Shown piece after piece: positions 52,147 through 62,207 of a stretch of DNA of 64,000 bases. The notes under the pieces were generated by a model. The model had not been told where the DNA came from and ran no database searches. It saw only the letters and a list, made by a program, of their open reading frames with translations. The position numbers and the translations under genes are program-made. Each line of letters starts with the position of its first letter. Position 1 is the stretch's first letter. Origin of the DNA: Bacteroidota bacterium (GTDB lineage: Bacteria > Bacteroidota > Bacteroidia > Bacteroidales > FEN-979); NCBI GenBank assembly GCA_026391355.1, contig JAPLDH010000071.1, forward strand, positions 1 to 64,000, read 5' to 3'.

Positions 52147-54917
52147 TGGAATTTAAACTCGAACAATTACCATATCAGGAAACTGCAATTAATTCTGTTG
52201 TACAGGTGTTTGATGGAACAGATAAAAATACTTTTGACAATGCTTGCATTGAGGGCATCCGTTCAAACTTTTGCAACCTTTCATCAAAGCAATTTTCAGA
52301 CAACATAAGAGCAATTACAACAGACAACGGTATTGAAGAAGAAACAGCAAAACTTTCAAGCGACAACGACTTGTGCATTGAAATGGAGACAGGCACAGGA
52401 AAAACTTTGGTTTACATCAAAACCATTTATGAATTATATAAGCATTACGGCTTTGCAAAGTTTATCATTCTTGTTCCTTCAATAGCTATCAGACAAGGGA
52501 CTTTAGGAGCTTTCAGAACTTTTGAAAAACAACTTGAAAGTATTTTCGGTTTTAAAATTCATCCTTTTGAATACGACAGCAAGAAATTAAATAAAGTCAC
52601 CAACTTTATTGAAGAACAGCATCCGCAGGTTATGATTATGACAACCGGAGCATTTTCTTCCGACGACAGAATTTTAAACAGAACACAAAGAGAAGATTTG
52701 TTCAACAATCTTCCTTACATAGATGCCATTGCGAAAGTGCGACCAATCATTTTTATGGATGAGCCACAGGAAGGAATGGATAGCGATAATATGATGGAAA
52801 GATTGAAAACGCTTTCAGAGGAAGAAAGAAAAGAACGATACAGCACCAAAGAAGATGAAAGAGAAAACATTATTTTTAAAACGCTTGACCCTCTTTTTAA
52901 AATCCGTTATTCAGCGACTCACAAAACAGTTAAAAATTTAATTTATCGATTAACTCCTTACGATAGTTACAAAGATGGATTAGTAAAGAAAATTGAAGTG
53001 TTGACTGTTACCGAAAAGAATGATGAAGCAACAATAAAAATTGAAGTAACAGAAATACAAAATGGGAAAGGCGATCCAAGAGTAAAATTAAAATCGTGGA
53101 GATTGAAAGGCGGAAAGTATGTTTTTGAAAATACGAATTGGTTAAAAGTTGGCGACAACTTAGGAGAGAAAACAAACAATCCAAGTTATTTGAATTACCG
53201 AATTGAACGCATCAATAAAAGTTTGAAAACGCAAAAGTGGAGCATCACATTTACCAATGGTGTTGAGCTTTTTGAGAAGCAAACATCAGGCAATGTTGAA
53301 AATATTTGGGCTTTACAATTAGAATGGCTCATTCACCGACACTTTGTAAAATCTCAAAAGTTAGAACCGCAAGGCATCAAATGTTTGAGTTTAATTTTCA
53401 TTGACAAAGTTTCAAACTATATGGGTGAAGAACCTAAAATAAAAAAACTTTTTGTTGAAAAATACAAAGCCATTTATCCCGAATATAACGAAGGTAAAAT
53501 ACCAACAGACCAACACATTCACGACTTGCAGGGATATTACTTTGCTCAAAATTCTAAAGGAGAATTTTCCGATAACGAAGGAGGGCTGAAAGAACAAAAG
53601 AAAATTTACGAACTTATTTTACAGAAGAAAGACGAATTGCTTACAATCGGAAATTCAGTCGAGTTTGTTTTTTCTCACAGTGCGTTAGGAGTTGGTTGGG
53701 ATAATCCGAATGTGTTCAACATTGCAACTCTCAATACAGCTTATTCTGAAATCCGCAAACGCCAGGAGATTGGCAGAGGTTTACGCATTTGCGTAAACCA
53801 AAATGGACAAAGAGTTTATGATGCTTTAAATGCAGAAGATGCAGAACTCATCAATCAACTTACAGTAATTCCAAACGAAACCTACGAAACATTTGTAACG
53901 CAATATCAGAAAGAGATAAGAGATATTTACGGAAGCGCGAGTGCCGGTGCAGGTATGAAACATACACATAAAGGTAAGCCACAGGACGAAATGAGTTTCA
54001 AACGCAATACAGATAAAAATATTGATGATGCTTTCAAACGCTTTTGGAAATCGTTAGCTGAGAAAACCGATTACACCATTGCTTTCAGCGAAGAAAATTT
54101 AGTAATACGAGCAACAGAGCAAATCAATCTGATTAAGATTGCTGACTATGTTGCAGAAGTTAGCAGCAGAAACATTGGAACAATAAGCGAAGAAGGAATT
54201 ACTGACACATTTGCCGGAGCAGAGACTTACAAGCTCAAAGCAAAGTTTACTCCTTTGGATTTGGTTGAAGAACTAAGTGAAAACACAGGATTGAGTTACA
54301 ATACACTATTCAAAATTGTAACAAACATTTCCAACTTAGTACACATCATCAAAAATCCACCGCAGTATATTCACACAGCAGCAGCAATCATACGCAATAT
54401 CGAATTGGATGAAATGCTTCGTGGTTTGGATTATCATTTAACAGGCGAAAGTTTTCCTTTCAGTTTTAATGACTTTGTAAAAAATGTTACAATAGCAGAT
54501 TATGTTGAAACTCCCAATAGAGGAGTGTTTGACAAAATGTTAATTGATAGTAATGTAGAATACGATTTTGCAAAAGCAGCCGACAACCAACCCGAAATTG
54601 TTTGCTTCATAAAACTTCCAAGTTGGTATAAAATACAAACTCCAATTGGCGAATACGAACCTGACTTTGGTTTGGTGATGAAACGCAAGAGTTTAAAAAA
54701 TGGAAAGGAAAGCGAATATTATTTTGTGATTGAAACAAAAGGCACAAACAACATTGACGACAAGAAAGCATTAACCGCAAGTGAAGTGTATAAAATTAAA
54801 TGTGCCATGAAACACTTTACAACTTTGGGTGTGGAAGTGCATTACAAAGCGCCTGTTAAGGAATACCACTACTTTAAAACAGAAGCAGATAAAACCATTA
54901 ACGCAATGACCGAATAA
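52146..54917 (+). CDS. Type III restriction enzyme, helicase-nuclease (Res) subunit
   Basis: A 923-aa Res subunit. The superfamily 2 helicase has Walker A EMETGTGKTLVYIKTIYEL (near residue 80), motif Ia FIILVPSIAIRQG, motif II FMDEPQEG, a SAT-like YSATHKTV and motif VI RKRQEIGRGLRICVN. The C-terminal nuclease shows PDFGLVMKR followed by YYFVIETKGT, the PD...ExK pattern, near residues 838-862. The gene is markedly A/T-rich against its neighbours. It starts within the stop codon of the regulator and is followed 6 bp later by the methyltransferase. The usual order is mod-res; here res comes first. Confidence 0.93.
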   Translation: MEFKLEQLPYQETAINSVVQVFDGTDKNTFDNACIEGIRSNFCNLSSKQFSDNIRAITTDNGIEEETAKLSSDNDLCIEMETGTGKTLVYIKTIYELYKHYGFAKFIILVPSIAIRQGTLGAFRTFEKQLESIFGFKIHPFEYDSKKLNKVTNFIEEQHPQVMIMTTGAFSSDDRILNRTQREDLFNNLPYIDAIAKVRPIIFMDEPQEGMDSDNMMERLKTLSEEERKERYSTKEDERENIIFKTLDPLFKIRYSATHKTVKNLIYRLTPYDSYKDGLVKKIEVLTVTEKNDEATIKIEVTEIQNGKGDPRVKLKSWRLKGGKYVFENTNWLKVGDNLGEKTNNPSYLNYRIERINKSLKTQKWSITFTNGVELFEKQTSGNVENIWALQLEWLIHRHFVKSQKLEPQGIKCLSLIFIDKVSNYMGEEPKIKKLFVEKYKAIYPEYNEGKIPTDQHIHDLQGYYFAQNSKGEFSDNEGGLKEQKKIYELILQKKDELLTIGNSVEFVFSHSALGVGWDNPNVFNIATLNTAYSEIRKRQEIGRGLRICVNQNGQRVYDALNAEDAELINQLTVIPNETYETFVTQYQKEIRDIYGSASAGAGMKHTHKGKPQDEMSFKRNTDKNIDDAFKRFWKSLAEKTDYTIAFSEENLVIRATEQINLIKIADYVAEVSSRNIGTISEEGITDTFAGAETYKLKAKFTPLDLVEELSENTGLSYNTLFKIVTNISNLVHIIKNPPQYIHTAAAIIRNIELDEMLRGLDYHLTGESFPFSFNDFVKNVTIADYVETPNRGVFDKMLIDSNVEYDFAKAADNQPEIVCFIKLPSWYKIQTPIGEYEPDFGLVMKRKSLKNGKESEYYFVIETKGTNNIDDKKALTASEVYKIKCAMKHFTTLGVEVHYKAPVKEYHYFKTEADKTINAMTE

Positions 54918-54923
54918 TAAAAG

Positions 54924-56837
54924 ATGGAAAACTTAAACAACTATATGCCATTGAGCAACGATTGGAACGAGGAAAGATTGACCAAGCTGAAAGACCTTTT
55001 TCCCGACTTGTTTACCAACGAAGGCAACCTGAATTTTGAAGAACTGAAAAAAGTTATTGATCCGCAAAGCTTAACCGAAACAGAACGATTTGAATTTCGC
55101 TGGTTTGGCAAAAGTCAGTCAAAACGTAATGCTTACACTCCTACCAACGCAACATTGATTTTTGATGAGACACGAAGTGTTAACCCTACTGAAAGTGAAA
55201 ACATAATTATTGAAGGAGAAAATTTAGAAGTATTAAAACTTCTTAGCAATAGTTACCGTGAGAAAGTGAAGTGCATATACATTGACCCACCATACAACAC
55301 AGGAAAAGATTTTGTTTACAGCGACAACTACACAGAAGACAAAAAACCTTACTGGGAACAAACGGGAGTTACTGAAAACGGTTTTAGAATTGATACGAAT
55401 ATAGAAAGCGATGGAAGATTCCACAGCAACTGGTTAGATATGATATATAGTCGTTTGCTGATTGCAAGAACATTGTTAAAACCCGAAGGAGTAATTTTTA
55501 TTTCTATAGATGACAATGAAATTCACCATTTAAGAAAACTTTGTGATGAAGTTTTCGGTGAGGAAAACTTTATTGGTTGTATAGCAAGAGCAACCGGAAC
55601 GACTACTGCGCAAGGAACCAACTCCATGGGAAAATCTTTTGACTATCTTTTAGTTTATTCAAAAACATCTAATTTCCAAGTTGGAGGAATATCACTTACA
55701 GATAAAGATATTTTAAGATATAATTTAGAAGATGATAAAGGTAAATTTTCTATTCTTCAATTAAGAAGAACGGGCGGAGAAGATAGAAGAGAAGATAGAC
55801 CAAGTATGTATTTTGGAATAGAAACTCCTGATGGGAAAAAGGTATTTCCAACTGGACCAACAGGCTATGAAAGTAGGTGGAGAGTTGGTCCGAAAAAATT
55901 TCAGGAAATGAAAGAGGATGATTTAATTTTTTTCAAGGTTGAAGATGGGAAATGGACTGTTTATTTCAAATACTATTTAGAAGGTAGAACAAAAAGACCC
56001 TCAAACCTATGGACGGATATAGAAGGCAATAAAAAAGCACAAATTGAGATGAAAGCCCTTTTTGATGAAAAAGTTTTTGATACACCTAAACCAACCGATT
56101 TAATCAAAAAAATTTTACAAATCTCGACTAACGGGGAAAACGAAATTATACTCGACTTTTTTGCTGGTAGTGGAACAACAGGACAAGCTATTTTTGACTA
56201 TAATATACAAGAAGGCAGTGATCATAAATTCATACTTATTCAATTACCAGAAGTAATAAATGTAAATGATGAAGCATATAGGGTCGGTTTCAAAAAAATC
56301 AGCGACATCACTATTGAACGCAATAAACGGGTTGTTGAAAGAATAATTAAGCAGAAAAAAGAAGAACAGCCTAATTTGTTTACCAACGAACATAAGGAAG
56401 ACGCAATAAAAGGGTTTGGCTTTAAAGTTTTCAAATTGGTAAAATCAAATTTTCCAAGAGTAGAGTGGGCTCCCGATGTTGACAAAACGGATGAAGAGAA
56501 TATTGCTACCCTTAAACAATATATCCGCGATAAAGAAGCACAACTGGTAACAGTATTCAATCGGGACGAATTGATGACAGAAATTTTATTGAAACGCGGT
56601 TTCACACTCAACTACAAAACCGAAAAACAGGAACAGTTTAAGAATAATGAAATTTTTTTAGCCACAGACGGAATAAAGGAAACATTGATTTGCCTCGATA
56701 TTTCAATAGACATGGAAACTGTTGAATATTTCAAAAAGCACATTGATAAAAAATTCATTTGCATTGAAAGAGCTTTGGACACTACAAAAAAGTACAATTT
56801 AAAACATTATATGGGTGATAAATTTAATGCGTTTTAA
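54924..56837 (+). CDS. Type III DNA methyltransferase (Mod) subunit
   Basis: A 637-aa beta-class adenine methyltransferase. Motif IV is IYIDPPYNTGKDFVYSDNY near residue 115 and motif I ILDFFAGSGTTGQAIF near residue 410, with the central target-recognition region between them (about 215-390). The N-terminal block LKDLFPDLFTNEGNLNFEEL and the QSKRNAYTPTNATLIFDETR segment are characteristic of the family. The C-terminal 130 residues are likely the dimer or Res-contact region. No long simple repeat that would cause phase variation is visible. The gene completes a three-gene transferred unit. Confidence 0.93.
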   Translation: MENLNNYMPLSNDWNEERLTKLKDLFPDLFTNEGNLNFEELKKVIDPQSLTETERFEFRWFGKSQSKRNAYTPTNATLIFDETRSVNPTESENIIIEGENLEVLKLLSNSYREKVKCIYIDPPYNTGKDFVYSDNYTEDKKPYWEQTGVTENGFRIDTNIESDGRFHSNWLDMIYSRLLIARTLLKPEGVIFISIDDNEIHHLRKLCDEVFGEENFIGCIARATGTTTAQGTNSMGKSFDYLLVYSKTSNFQVGGISLTDKDILRYNLEDDKGKFSILQLRRTGGEDRREDRPSMYFGIETPDGKKVFPTGPTGYESRWRVGPKKFQEMKEDDLIFFKVEDGKWTVYFKYYLEGRTKRPSNLWTDIEGNKKAQIEMKALFDEKVFDTPKPTDLIKKILQISTNGENEIILDFFAGSGTTGQAIFDYNIQEGSDHKFILIQLPEVINVNDEAYRVGFKKISDITIERNKRVVERIIKQKKEEQPNLFTNEHKEDAIKGFGFKVFKLVKSNFPRVEWAPDVDKTDEENIATLKQYIRDKEAQLVTVFNRDELMTEILLKRGFTLNYKTEKQEQFKNNEIFLATDGIKETLICLDISIDMETVEYFKKHIDKKFICIERALDTTKKYNLKHYMGDKFNAF

Positions 56838-57016
56838 AATAGAAAATTACCATTTAGCAAGAACATCAAAAAAATCAGCAAAGCTGCTTGACTATAAATG
56901 CCAGTGCATAACGACGTGTAACTATTAGCGCCTTAATGGTGAAAGAGCCTTAGATGAAAGAAATCAATACATTTCTTAAACCTTTTTGAAAGTCCCTTTG
57001 AGAAGGGTTTGCCCTT

Positions 57017-59521
57017 TCACTCGTAATAATAAACCCTTTTCACCCTTCTGGAAATGCTGGTCAGTATTTCATAAGGGATTGTACCAAGATCTTTCGCCAG
57101 GCAGTTCAGCAAATATTCATCTCCAAATACAATGACGTCATCCCCTTCCCTGACCCTGATACCATCAGGTGAGTGCATGATCGGGGTAATATCGATCATG
57201 CAGGTATCCATGCTGATATTCCCGATAATCGGGGCCGGTTTCCCATTGACAAAGAGCTTTCCTGTCCCGTTTCCCAACCGCCTGTTCAGTCCGTCGGCAT
57301 AACCAATGGGAACAATGGCAATAACTGAATCGTGATCAACTTTCCCCGTCCGGTTATACCCGACCGTCTCTCCTGCTTTCACCTCCTTGATCTGGGATAT
57401 TGTGGTTTTCAAAGTACTGACATTCTTCAACTGCTTTTGTTCCCTGTTATCAAATCCAACCCCGTAAAGACCGATACCGAGCCTGACCATGTCCATTTGA
57501 GCTTCCGGGAACCTGACTATTCCTGCAGAATTCAGGATGTGTTTTAAAACTGGGTAATTCAGGGATTCGTTAAGGAGTTCCGCCATTTCATTGAACTCCC
57601 GAATCTGGAACCGGGTGAATTCATCCTGGCCTGGATCTTCACTTGCTGCAAGGTGAGAGAAAACTGACCGGACTCTAAGTTTTGGATGGTTTCTGAGTCT
57701 GTTCAGCAATTCCGGCAGTTCATCTTTTACAAATCCCAGCCTGTGCATCCCGCTATCAAGTTTGACATGGATATATATTTCCCCGGATGGTTTATTGCTT
57801 GCATTGAGGATCGTTTCTTGGAGCAGGGTTAATCCCCTGAAGTTGTATATTTCGGGTTCAAGATCGTACCTGAAAAGAAGATCAAAACTTCTCTCCTCCG
57901 GATTCATTACCATAATGGGAAGTGTAATCCCTGCCTTCCGGAGTTCAACCCCTTCGTCGGCATAAGCAACAGCAAGCCAGTCAGCACCATGAAACTGCAA
58001 CAGGTTCGCAATCTCAAAACTACCACTCCCGTATGAAAAAGCTTTTACCATTACCATTGTCCGGGTTCCTTTTTTCAATTTCGAACGGTAATGGTTCAGG
58101 TTGTGTATCAATGCATCCAGGTTGATTTCTAGTACTGTTTCGTGCACTTTTTGTTCGAGTACCTTGCTGATCTTTTCAAACTCAAAGATCCGGGCGCCTT
58201 TTAACAGGATGGTCTCATCGTGGAACGAGGAGAGCGGAAATTGAGATAAAAATTCATCCGTGGCAGAAAAAAAGAATTTCTCTCCATGAAATTTATCTGC
58301 CTGGCTGGTAATGTCCTTGCCGATGCCGATGATCCTGGAAATACCTTTTTTGGAAAGGGTTTCACCAATCACGCTATACAGATCGTCAATCCTCCGGCCA
58401 CTTTGAAGGATATCGGAAAGGATTACCGTTTTTTTTTCGTGTTGTTTCTGCTGGTTCTGGAAGTCGATGGCAATGGTTAAGGAGTTGATGTCTGAATTAT
58501 AGCTATCATTGATCAGCGTACAACGGTTGATGCCTTCTTTCAGTTCCAGCCGCATTGCAATAGGCGTGAGCGATGGCATCCGCGTGGCGATCAGATTCTG
58601 GTCATACCCGAGGTATAACATCAACGCATAGCAATGAAGAGCGTTTTCAATGGAAGCAACGTCTTTAAAAGGGATCCTGACAGAAACAGGTTTATTCAGG
58701 TACCTTCCGTTTATCTGGGTTCTGCCTGCGGCTTCTGAAACTTCTGTTATCATCAGATCTGCAGAAAGTTTCCTTCCCCATGTGAAAGTCTTCAGTTTAT
58801 TATACTCCTCCGATGCCTCCAGGACATGAGCAATTTCCTGATGATCCTTGGAATAGATCAGGATGTCTGCATTTCTGAACAGGAGAAGTTTTTCCTTTAT
58901 TTTCTGTTCAATGTCCCGGAAGTTCTCGTTATGTGCCTGGCCAATGTTTGTGAAAATTCCGATTGTCGGTTGAATAATGTTCCGGAGCTTTTGCATCTCT
59001 CCCGGTTGTGAAATGCCGGCTTCGATGATTGCCAGGTCATGATAGGGTTCAATATTGAGAATGGAGAGTGGAACACCAATCTGGGAGTTAAAACTTTTGG
59101 GACTTCGGATGATGTTCCGGTCACGGTTCATCAATTGGTACAACCATTCTTTTACAATGGTTTTCCCGTTACTGCCGGTGATCCCAATTACCGGGTTCCT
59201 GAATTGTGACCGGTGATAAGCGCTCAAGGATTGCAGCGCCTCAAGGGTATTATTGACAAGAACAAGATTTGCTTCCGGGGGTAAATGAACAGGTTCAGAG
59301 ACCAGGAAGTTCCTGACCCCGGCTGCAAAAAGTCCGGGGATAAATTTGTGGCCATCATTCCGTTTCGAAACCAGTGCAACGAACAGACATCCTTCGGGAG
59401 AACCCAATTTCCGGCTATCAATCAGGTATTCACTGATCGTCGTATTGCCAGAACGTGGTGAGTTCAGCTCCCCATTTGTAACAGAAGCGATCTCAGTCAA
59501 AGAGTAAGATGATCCTGCCAT
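57017..59521 (-). CDS. MurF-alanine racemase fusion
   Basis: An 834-aa two-domain protein. Residues 1 to about 450 are UDP-MurNAc-tripeptide D-alanyl-D-alanine ligase, with IGITGSNGKTIVKEWLYQL (P-loop), NSQIGVPLSILNIEP and LINDSYNSDINSLTIAIDF. Residues about 460-834 are alanine racemase, with the PLP lysine in MVMVKAFSYGSGSFEIANLL, the HVKLDSGMHRLGF block, RLGIGLYGVGFD and the IVPIGYADGLNRRLGNG Tyr region. Fusing the two lets one chain make D-alanine and attach the dipeptide; the same fusion is widespread in Bacteroidota. Confidence 0.97.
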   Translation of the reverse strand: MAGSSYSLTEIASVTNGELNSPRSGNTTISEYLIDSRKLGSPEGCLFVALVSKRNDGHKFIPGLFAAGVRNFLVSEPVHLPPEANLVLVNNTLEALQSLSAYHRSQFRNPVIGITGSNGKTIVKEWLYQLMNRDRNIIRSPKSFNSQIGVPLSILNIEPYHDLAIIEAGISQPGEMQKLRNIIQPTIGIFTNIGQAHNENFRDIEQKIKEKLLLFRNADILIYSKDHQEIAHVLEASEEYNKLKTFTWGRKLSADLMITEVSEAAGRTQINGRYLNKPVSVRIPFKDVASIENALHCYALMLYLGYDQNLIATRMPSLTPIAMRLELKEGINRCTLINDSYNSDINSLTIAIDFQNQQKQHEKKTVILSDILQSGRRIDDLYSVIGETLSKKGISRIIGIGKDITSQADKFHGEKFFFSATDEFLSQFPLSSFHDETILLKGARIFEFEKISKVLEQKVHETVLEINLDALIHNLNHYRSKLKKGTRTMVMVKAFSYGSGSFEIANLLQFHGADWLAVAYADEGVELRKAGITLPIMVMNPEERSFDLLFRYDLEPEIYNFRGLTLLQETILNASNKPSGEIYIHVKLDSGMHRLGFVKDELPELLNRLRNHPKLRVRSVFSHLAASEDPGQDEFTRFQIREFNEMAELLNESLNYPVLKHILNSAGIVRFPEAQMDMVRLGIGLYGVGFDNREQKQLKNVSTLKTTISQIKEVKAGETVGYNRTGKVDHDSVIAIVPIGYADGLNRRLGNGTGKLFVNGKPAPIIGNISMDTCMIDITPIMHSPDGIRVREGDDVIVFGDEYLLNCLAKDLGTIPYEILTSISRRVKRVYYYE

Positions 59522-59549
59522 TGTTATTGGATGTTAGTTACCCGGATCA

Positions 59550-60674
59550 TCACTCAATCACCGGCGGTTCATCTTCTTTAACCGGCGGTTCGGATTCTAT
59601 TGCCGGAGGTTCGGTGTCTTTCACAGGCGGGTTCAATGAATTGGCCTGGAGTTCATCATACGCTAACCGGTTATTGAATATATCACAGGCCATATAAACT
59701 GCATTCCTGAATGATTCAGGATTTGCTTCATTCTTACCGGCAAGGTCATATGCTGTTCCGTGAGCAGGAGATGTTCTGACGTAAGGAAGGCCGGCTGTAA
59801 AATTGACACCGTCGTCAAATGAAAGAAGTTTAAACGGAAGCATTCCCTGATCATGGTACATGGCAAGTATTCCGTCGAAATGGTGAAAGTTTGACGAACC
59901 GAAAAACCCGTCGGCAGGATAAGGCCCGAAAACAAGCATATCCTGATTAAATGCTTTTTCTATTGCCGGCTGGATGATCCTGGCCTCTTCATTGCCGATC
60001 AAACCATCGTCACTTGCATGGGGGTTGAGCGCCAGGATCGCGATCCTCGGTTTAAGGATCCCGAAATCACGCATCAGGGATTGATTAAGGATTTTGATCT
60101 TTCGCAGGACAAGGTCCTCGGTCAATACTTCAGTAACCTCATGTAAAGGTATATGACCGGTTATAACCCCGATTTTTATGGTACGGTTCACCATAAGCAT
60201 AAGGTAATCGCTGGTATTGAACTTTTTTGCAAGGTACTCGGTATGTCCCGGGAAGTTAAAACTGGAGGATTGGATATTTTTTTTATTGATCGGGGCAGTC
60301 ACCAGGACATCAATATTCTTTTTCACCAGGTCTTCTGTAGCCATCTCCAGGGCGAGAAAGGATTGTTCTCCTGCAATGGCAGTCGATTTCCCCAGATCAA
60401 TCTTTACCTCTTCTTCATGGATATTGATGATGTTGGGACGATGTGGATGAGCTGCATCAGCTTTCTTGATCAGGTTAAAATTAAAATCGTTTATATTCAG
60501 GGTTTTTCTATGATAGGATGCCACTTTGGAAGAACCGTAAACGATGATGGTGTAGTTTTCCATTAATCGTTGATCCTGCAGGGTCTTGATGATGACCTCA
60601 TAACCGATGCTGTTTACATCGCCATGGGTGATCCCTATTCGGATACGATTCTCTTTCTCCGGAGTTTGAGTCAT
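59550..60674 (-). CDS. pdxA: 4-hydroxythreonine-4-phosphate dehydrogenase with repeat tail
   Basis: A 374-aa PdxA enzyme of vitamin B6 synthesis. Family marks are RIGITHGDVNSIGYEVIIKT, TAPINKKNIQSSSFNFPGHT with a metal-binding His, LNPHASDDGLIGNEE and MYHDQGMLPFKLLSFDDGVN, TSPAHGTAYDLAGK. The last 27 or so residues (from NPPVKDTE) are an added tail of three PPxxxxE heptads encoded by near-identical 21-bp repeats, outside the known fold. Start codon is the first ATG. It lies 28 bp from the murF-alr gene on the same strand. Confidence 0.94.
   Translation of the reverse strand: MTQTPEKENRIRIGITHGDVNSIGYEVIIKTLQDQRLMENYTIIVYGSSKVASYHRKTLNINDFNFNLIKKADAAHPHRPNIINIHEEEVKIDLGKSTAIAGEQSFLALEMATEDLVKKNIDVLVTAPINKKNIQSSSFNFPGHTEYLAKKFNTSDYLMLMVNRTIKIGVITGHIPLHEVTEVLTEDLVLRKIKILNQSLMRDFGILKPRIAILALNPHASDDGLIGNEEARIIQPAIEKAFNQDMLVFGPYPADGFFGSSNFHHFDGILAMYHDQGMLPFKLLSFDDGVNFTAGLPYVRTSPAHGTAYDLAGKNEANPESFRNAVYMACDIFNNRLAYDELQANSLNPPVKDTEPPAIESEPPVKEDEPPVIE
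59560..59631. repeat. 21-bp coding minisatellite in pdxA
   Basis: Units 59560-59580, 59581-59601 and 59602-59622, with a partial fourth, share the core RCCGGMGGTTC. The 21-bp period equals seven codons and gives the PPVKDTE-PPAIESE-PPVKEDE tail. The similarity in DNA suggests recent duplication. Confidence 0.8.
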
Positions 60675-60702
60675 ATGGTAAATTTTTACAAAAATAATCT
60701 TT

Positions 60703-62142
60703 TTAAAATTTGATTTTCCTTTTTAAAAAATCAAACAACAACCTTACCCCCACACCTGTTGCTCCTTTGCCGCGGTAAGAATCCGGTTTTTCGAGAAAAG
60801 CAGGACCGGCAATATCAAGATGGATATAGGGATAATCGGTGAACTTTTCCAGGAATTTCCCGGCAGTGATAGCGCCTCCCTCAGAAGGTCCAACATTTTT
60901 GAGATCAGCCAGGTCGGATTTTATCAGTTCGCCATATTCATCCCAGTTAGGAAATTCCACCAACCTTTCATAGACGTTCCATCCTGAGTTTTTCAGTGTA
61001 TCCAGTTCTTTTTGTGCGCGGGAATGCATGGCTACCATCCCGAATCTGCCGATGGCACGACTGGCAGAACCTGTAAGTGTGGCTATATCGATCACCAGCC
61101 TGGGATTGTACTTCCTGGCATAGCTGAGCGCATCGGCCAGGATCAGCCTGCCTTCTGCATCGGTGTTGAGAACCTCAACGGTCATCCGGTTAAACATCGT
61201 TATGATATCCCCAGGCACGATAGCATGAGTTCCGGGACGGTTATCCGTGGCAGGCATTAATCCAATGACATACACCGGCAATTTTGCTTTCGCGATGGCA
61301 TAAATTGTCGTGGCCACGCAGGCGGCACCCGCCATATCTTCTTTCATTGTAGCCATCGAATCACCCGGTTTCAGGTTCATCCCACCACTGTCGAACACTA
61401 CTCCCTTCCCTATAAATATAAAGGGTTTCTTATTGATGGCTCCTGTAGGATTCCATTCCATGACAGTGAATGTGGGAGGTTCTTCACTACCTTGATTCAC
61501 AGCGAGCACCCCCCCCATCTGCAAGGATTCTATCTTCTTTTTATTGAATACCTCAACCTTGGCACCGCACTCCCTGCCCAATGATTCCACTTCATGTGCA
61601 AAAACTTCTGCCGTCAGATAAGAATTCGGTTCATTTATCAGCGTACGACAATGAAAAACAGCTTCAAGGAGAACGGTTAAATGCAATATCTCCAGATTGG
61701 ACAACATCTCTGAACAGATCAGAATCTTTTTCAGCCTGGTTTCATTCCCTTTATCTGATTTGTATTTCAGAAATTTATAGCTCCCAAGAGCCAGGCCTTC
61801 TGTAAATGCAAGTATCTCTTTCTGCCTGTTATCCAAGTCAACCAGGACAATTTCCTCCAGTTTTTGTTCATCAAGAATGGAGGCAAATGTATTTCCGGCT
61901 TTACGGCAACCCTCCCACAGGTGGTATTCGCTTCGTTCTTCTTTTATCAGTTGAATAAATATCCAATGGTCTAACCGGTTAAAGAAAAAGAAACTTTTCT
62001 TCGGATTTGCTTTCTCCCTGATAATAAAACCTTTTTCTTCATGGGAAAGAAAAGTAAATGGAATTCCGGAAGGATCTCCTGTCAGGAACAGGATGTTTTC
62101 TCCCGGTTTAATCTTCTGGATCTGTATAATCGATGGGGGCAT
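60703..62142 (-). CDS. M17 leucyl aminopeptidase
   Basis: A 479-aa cytosolic di-zinc aminopeptidase. The catalytic domain has IGKGVVFDSGGMNLKPGD with the zinc-binding Lys and Asp, MKEDMAGAACVATTIYAIAK, the signature VLNTDAEGRLILADALSYAR and the bicarbonate-site Arg within it, and DIATLTGSASRAIG. The N-terminal macro-like domain (about 1-165) is divergent, as usual. It lies 28 bp upstream of pdxA on the same strand. Confidence 0.95.
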   Translation of the reverse strand: MPPSIIQIQKIKPGENILFLTGDPSGIPFTFLSHEEKGFIIREKANPKKSFFFFNRLDHWIFIQLIKEERSEYHLWEGCRKAGNTFASILDEQKLEEIVLVDLDNRQKEILAFTEGLALGSYKFLKYKSDKGNETRLKKILICSEMLSNLEILHLTVLLEAVFHCRTLINEPNSYLTAEVFAHEVESLGRECGAKVEVFNKKKIESLQMGGVLAVNQGSEEPPTFTVMEWNPTGAINKKPFIFIGKGVVFDSGGMNLKPGDSMATMKEDMAGAACVATTIYAIAKAKLPVYVIGLMPATDNRPGTHAIVPGDIITMFNRMTVEVLNTDAEGRLILADALSYARKYNPRLVIDIATLTGSASRAIGRFGMVAMHSRAQKELDTLKNSGWNVYERLVEFPNWDEYGELIKSDLADLKNVGPSEGGAITAGKFLEKFTDYPYIHLDIAGPAFLEKPDSYRGKGATGVGVRLLFDFLKRKIKF

Positions 62143-62151
62143 GATTTTTTG

Positions 62152-62159
62152 TACTTTTG
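62152..62159 (+). promoter_or_regulatory. Promoter -7 box TACTTTTG for mqnC
   Basis: TACTTTTG lies 48 bp before the preferred ATG 62208. Its last three bases would serve as an in-frame TTG start, which argues against the longer reading. Confidence 0.45.
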
Positions 62160-62207
62160 GTGTCTTTAATTTGCAAAGGTAAGAAATTAGCGGGGTTTCA
62201 CTATAAA

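Noticed and set aside
54924-56837. Phase-variable mod gene
   Set aside because: No homopolymer or short tandem repeat long enough to cause slippage was seen in the gene.
56880-56940. Integron attC-like site after the type III methyltransferase
   Set aside because: A CATAACGACGTGTAACTA-type stretch recalls such sites, but the paired R and L boxes cannot be laid out and there is no integrase.
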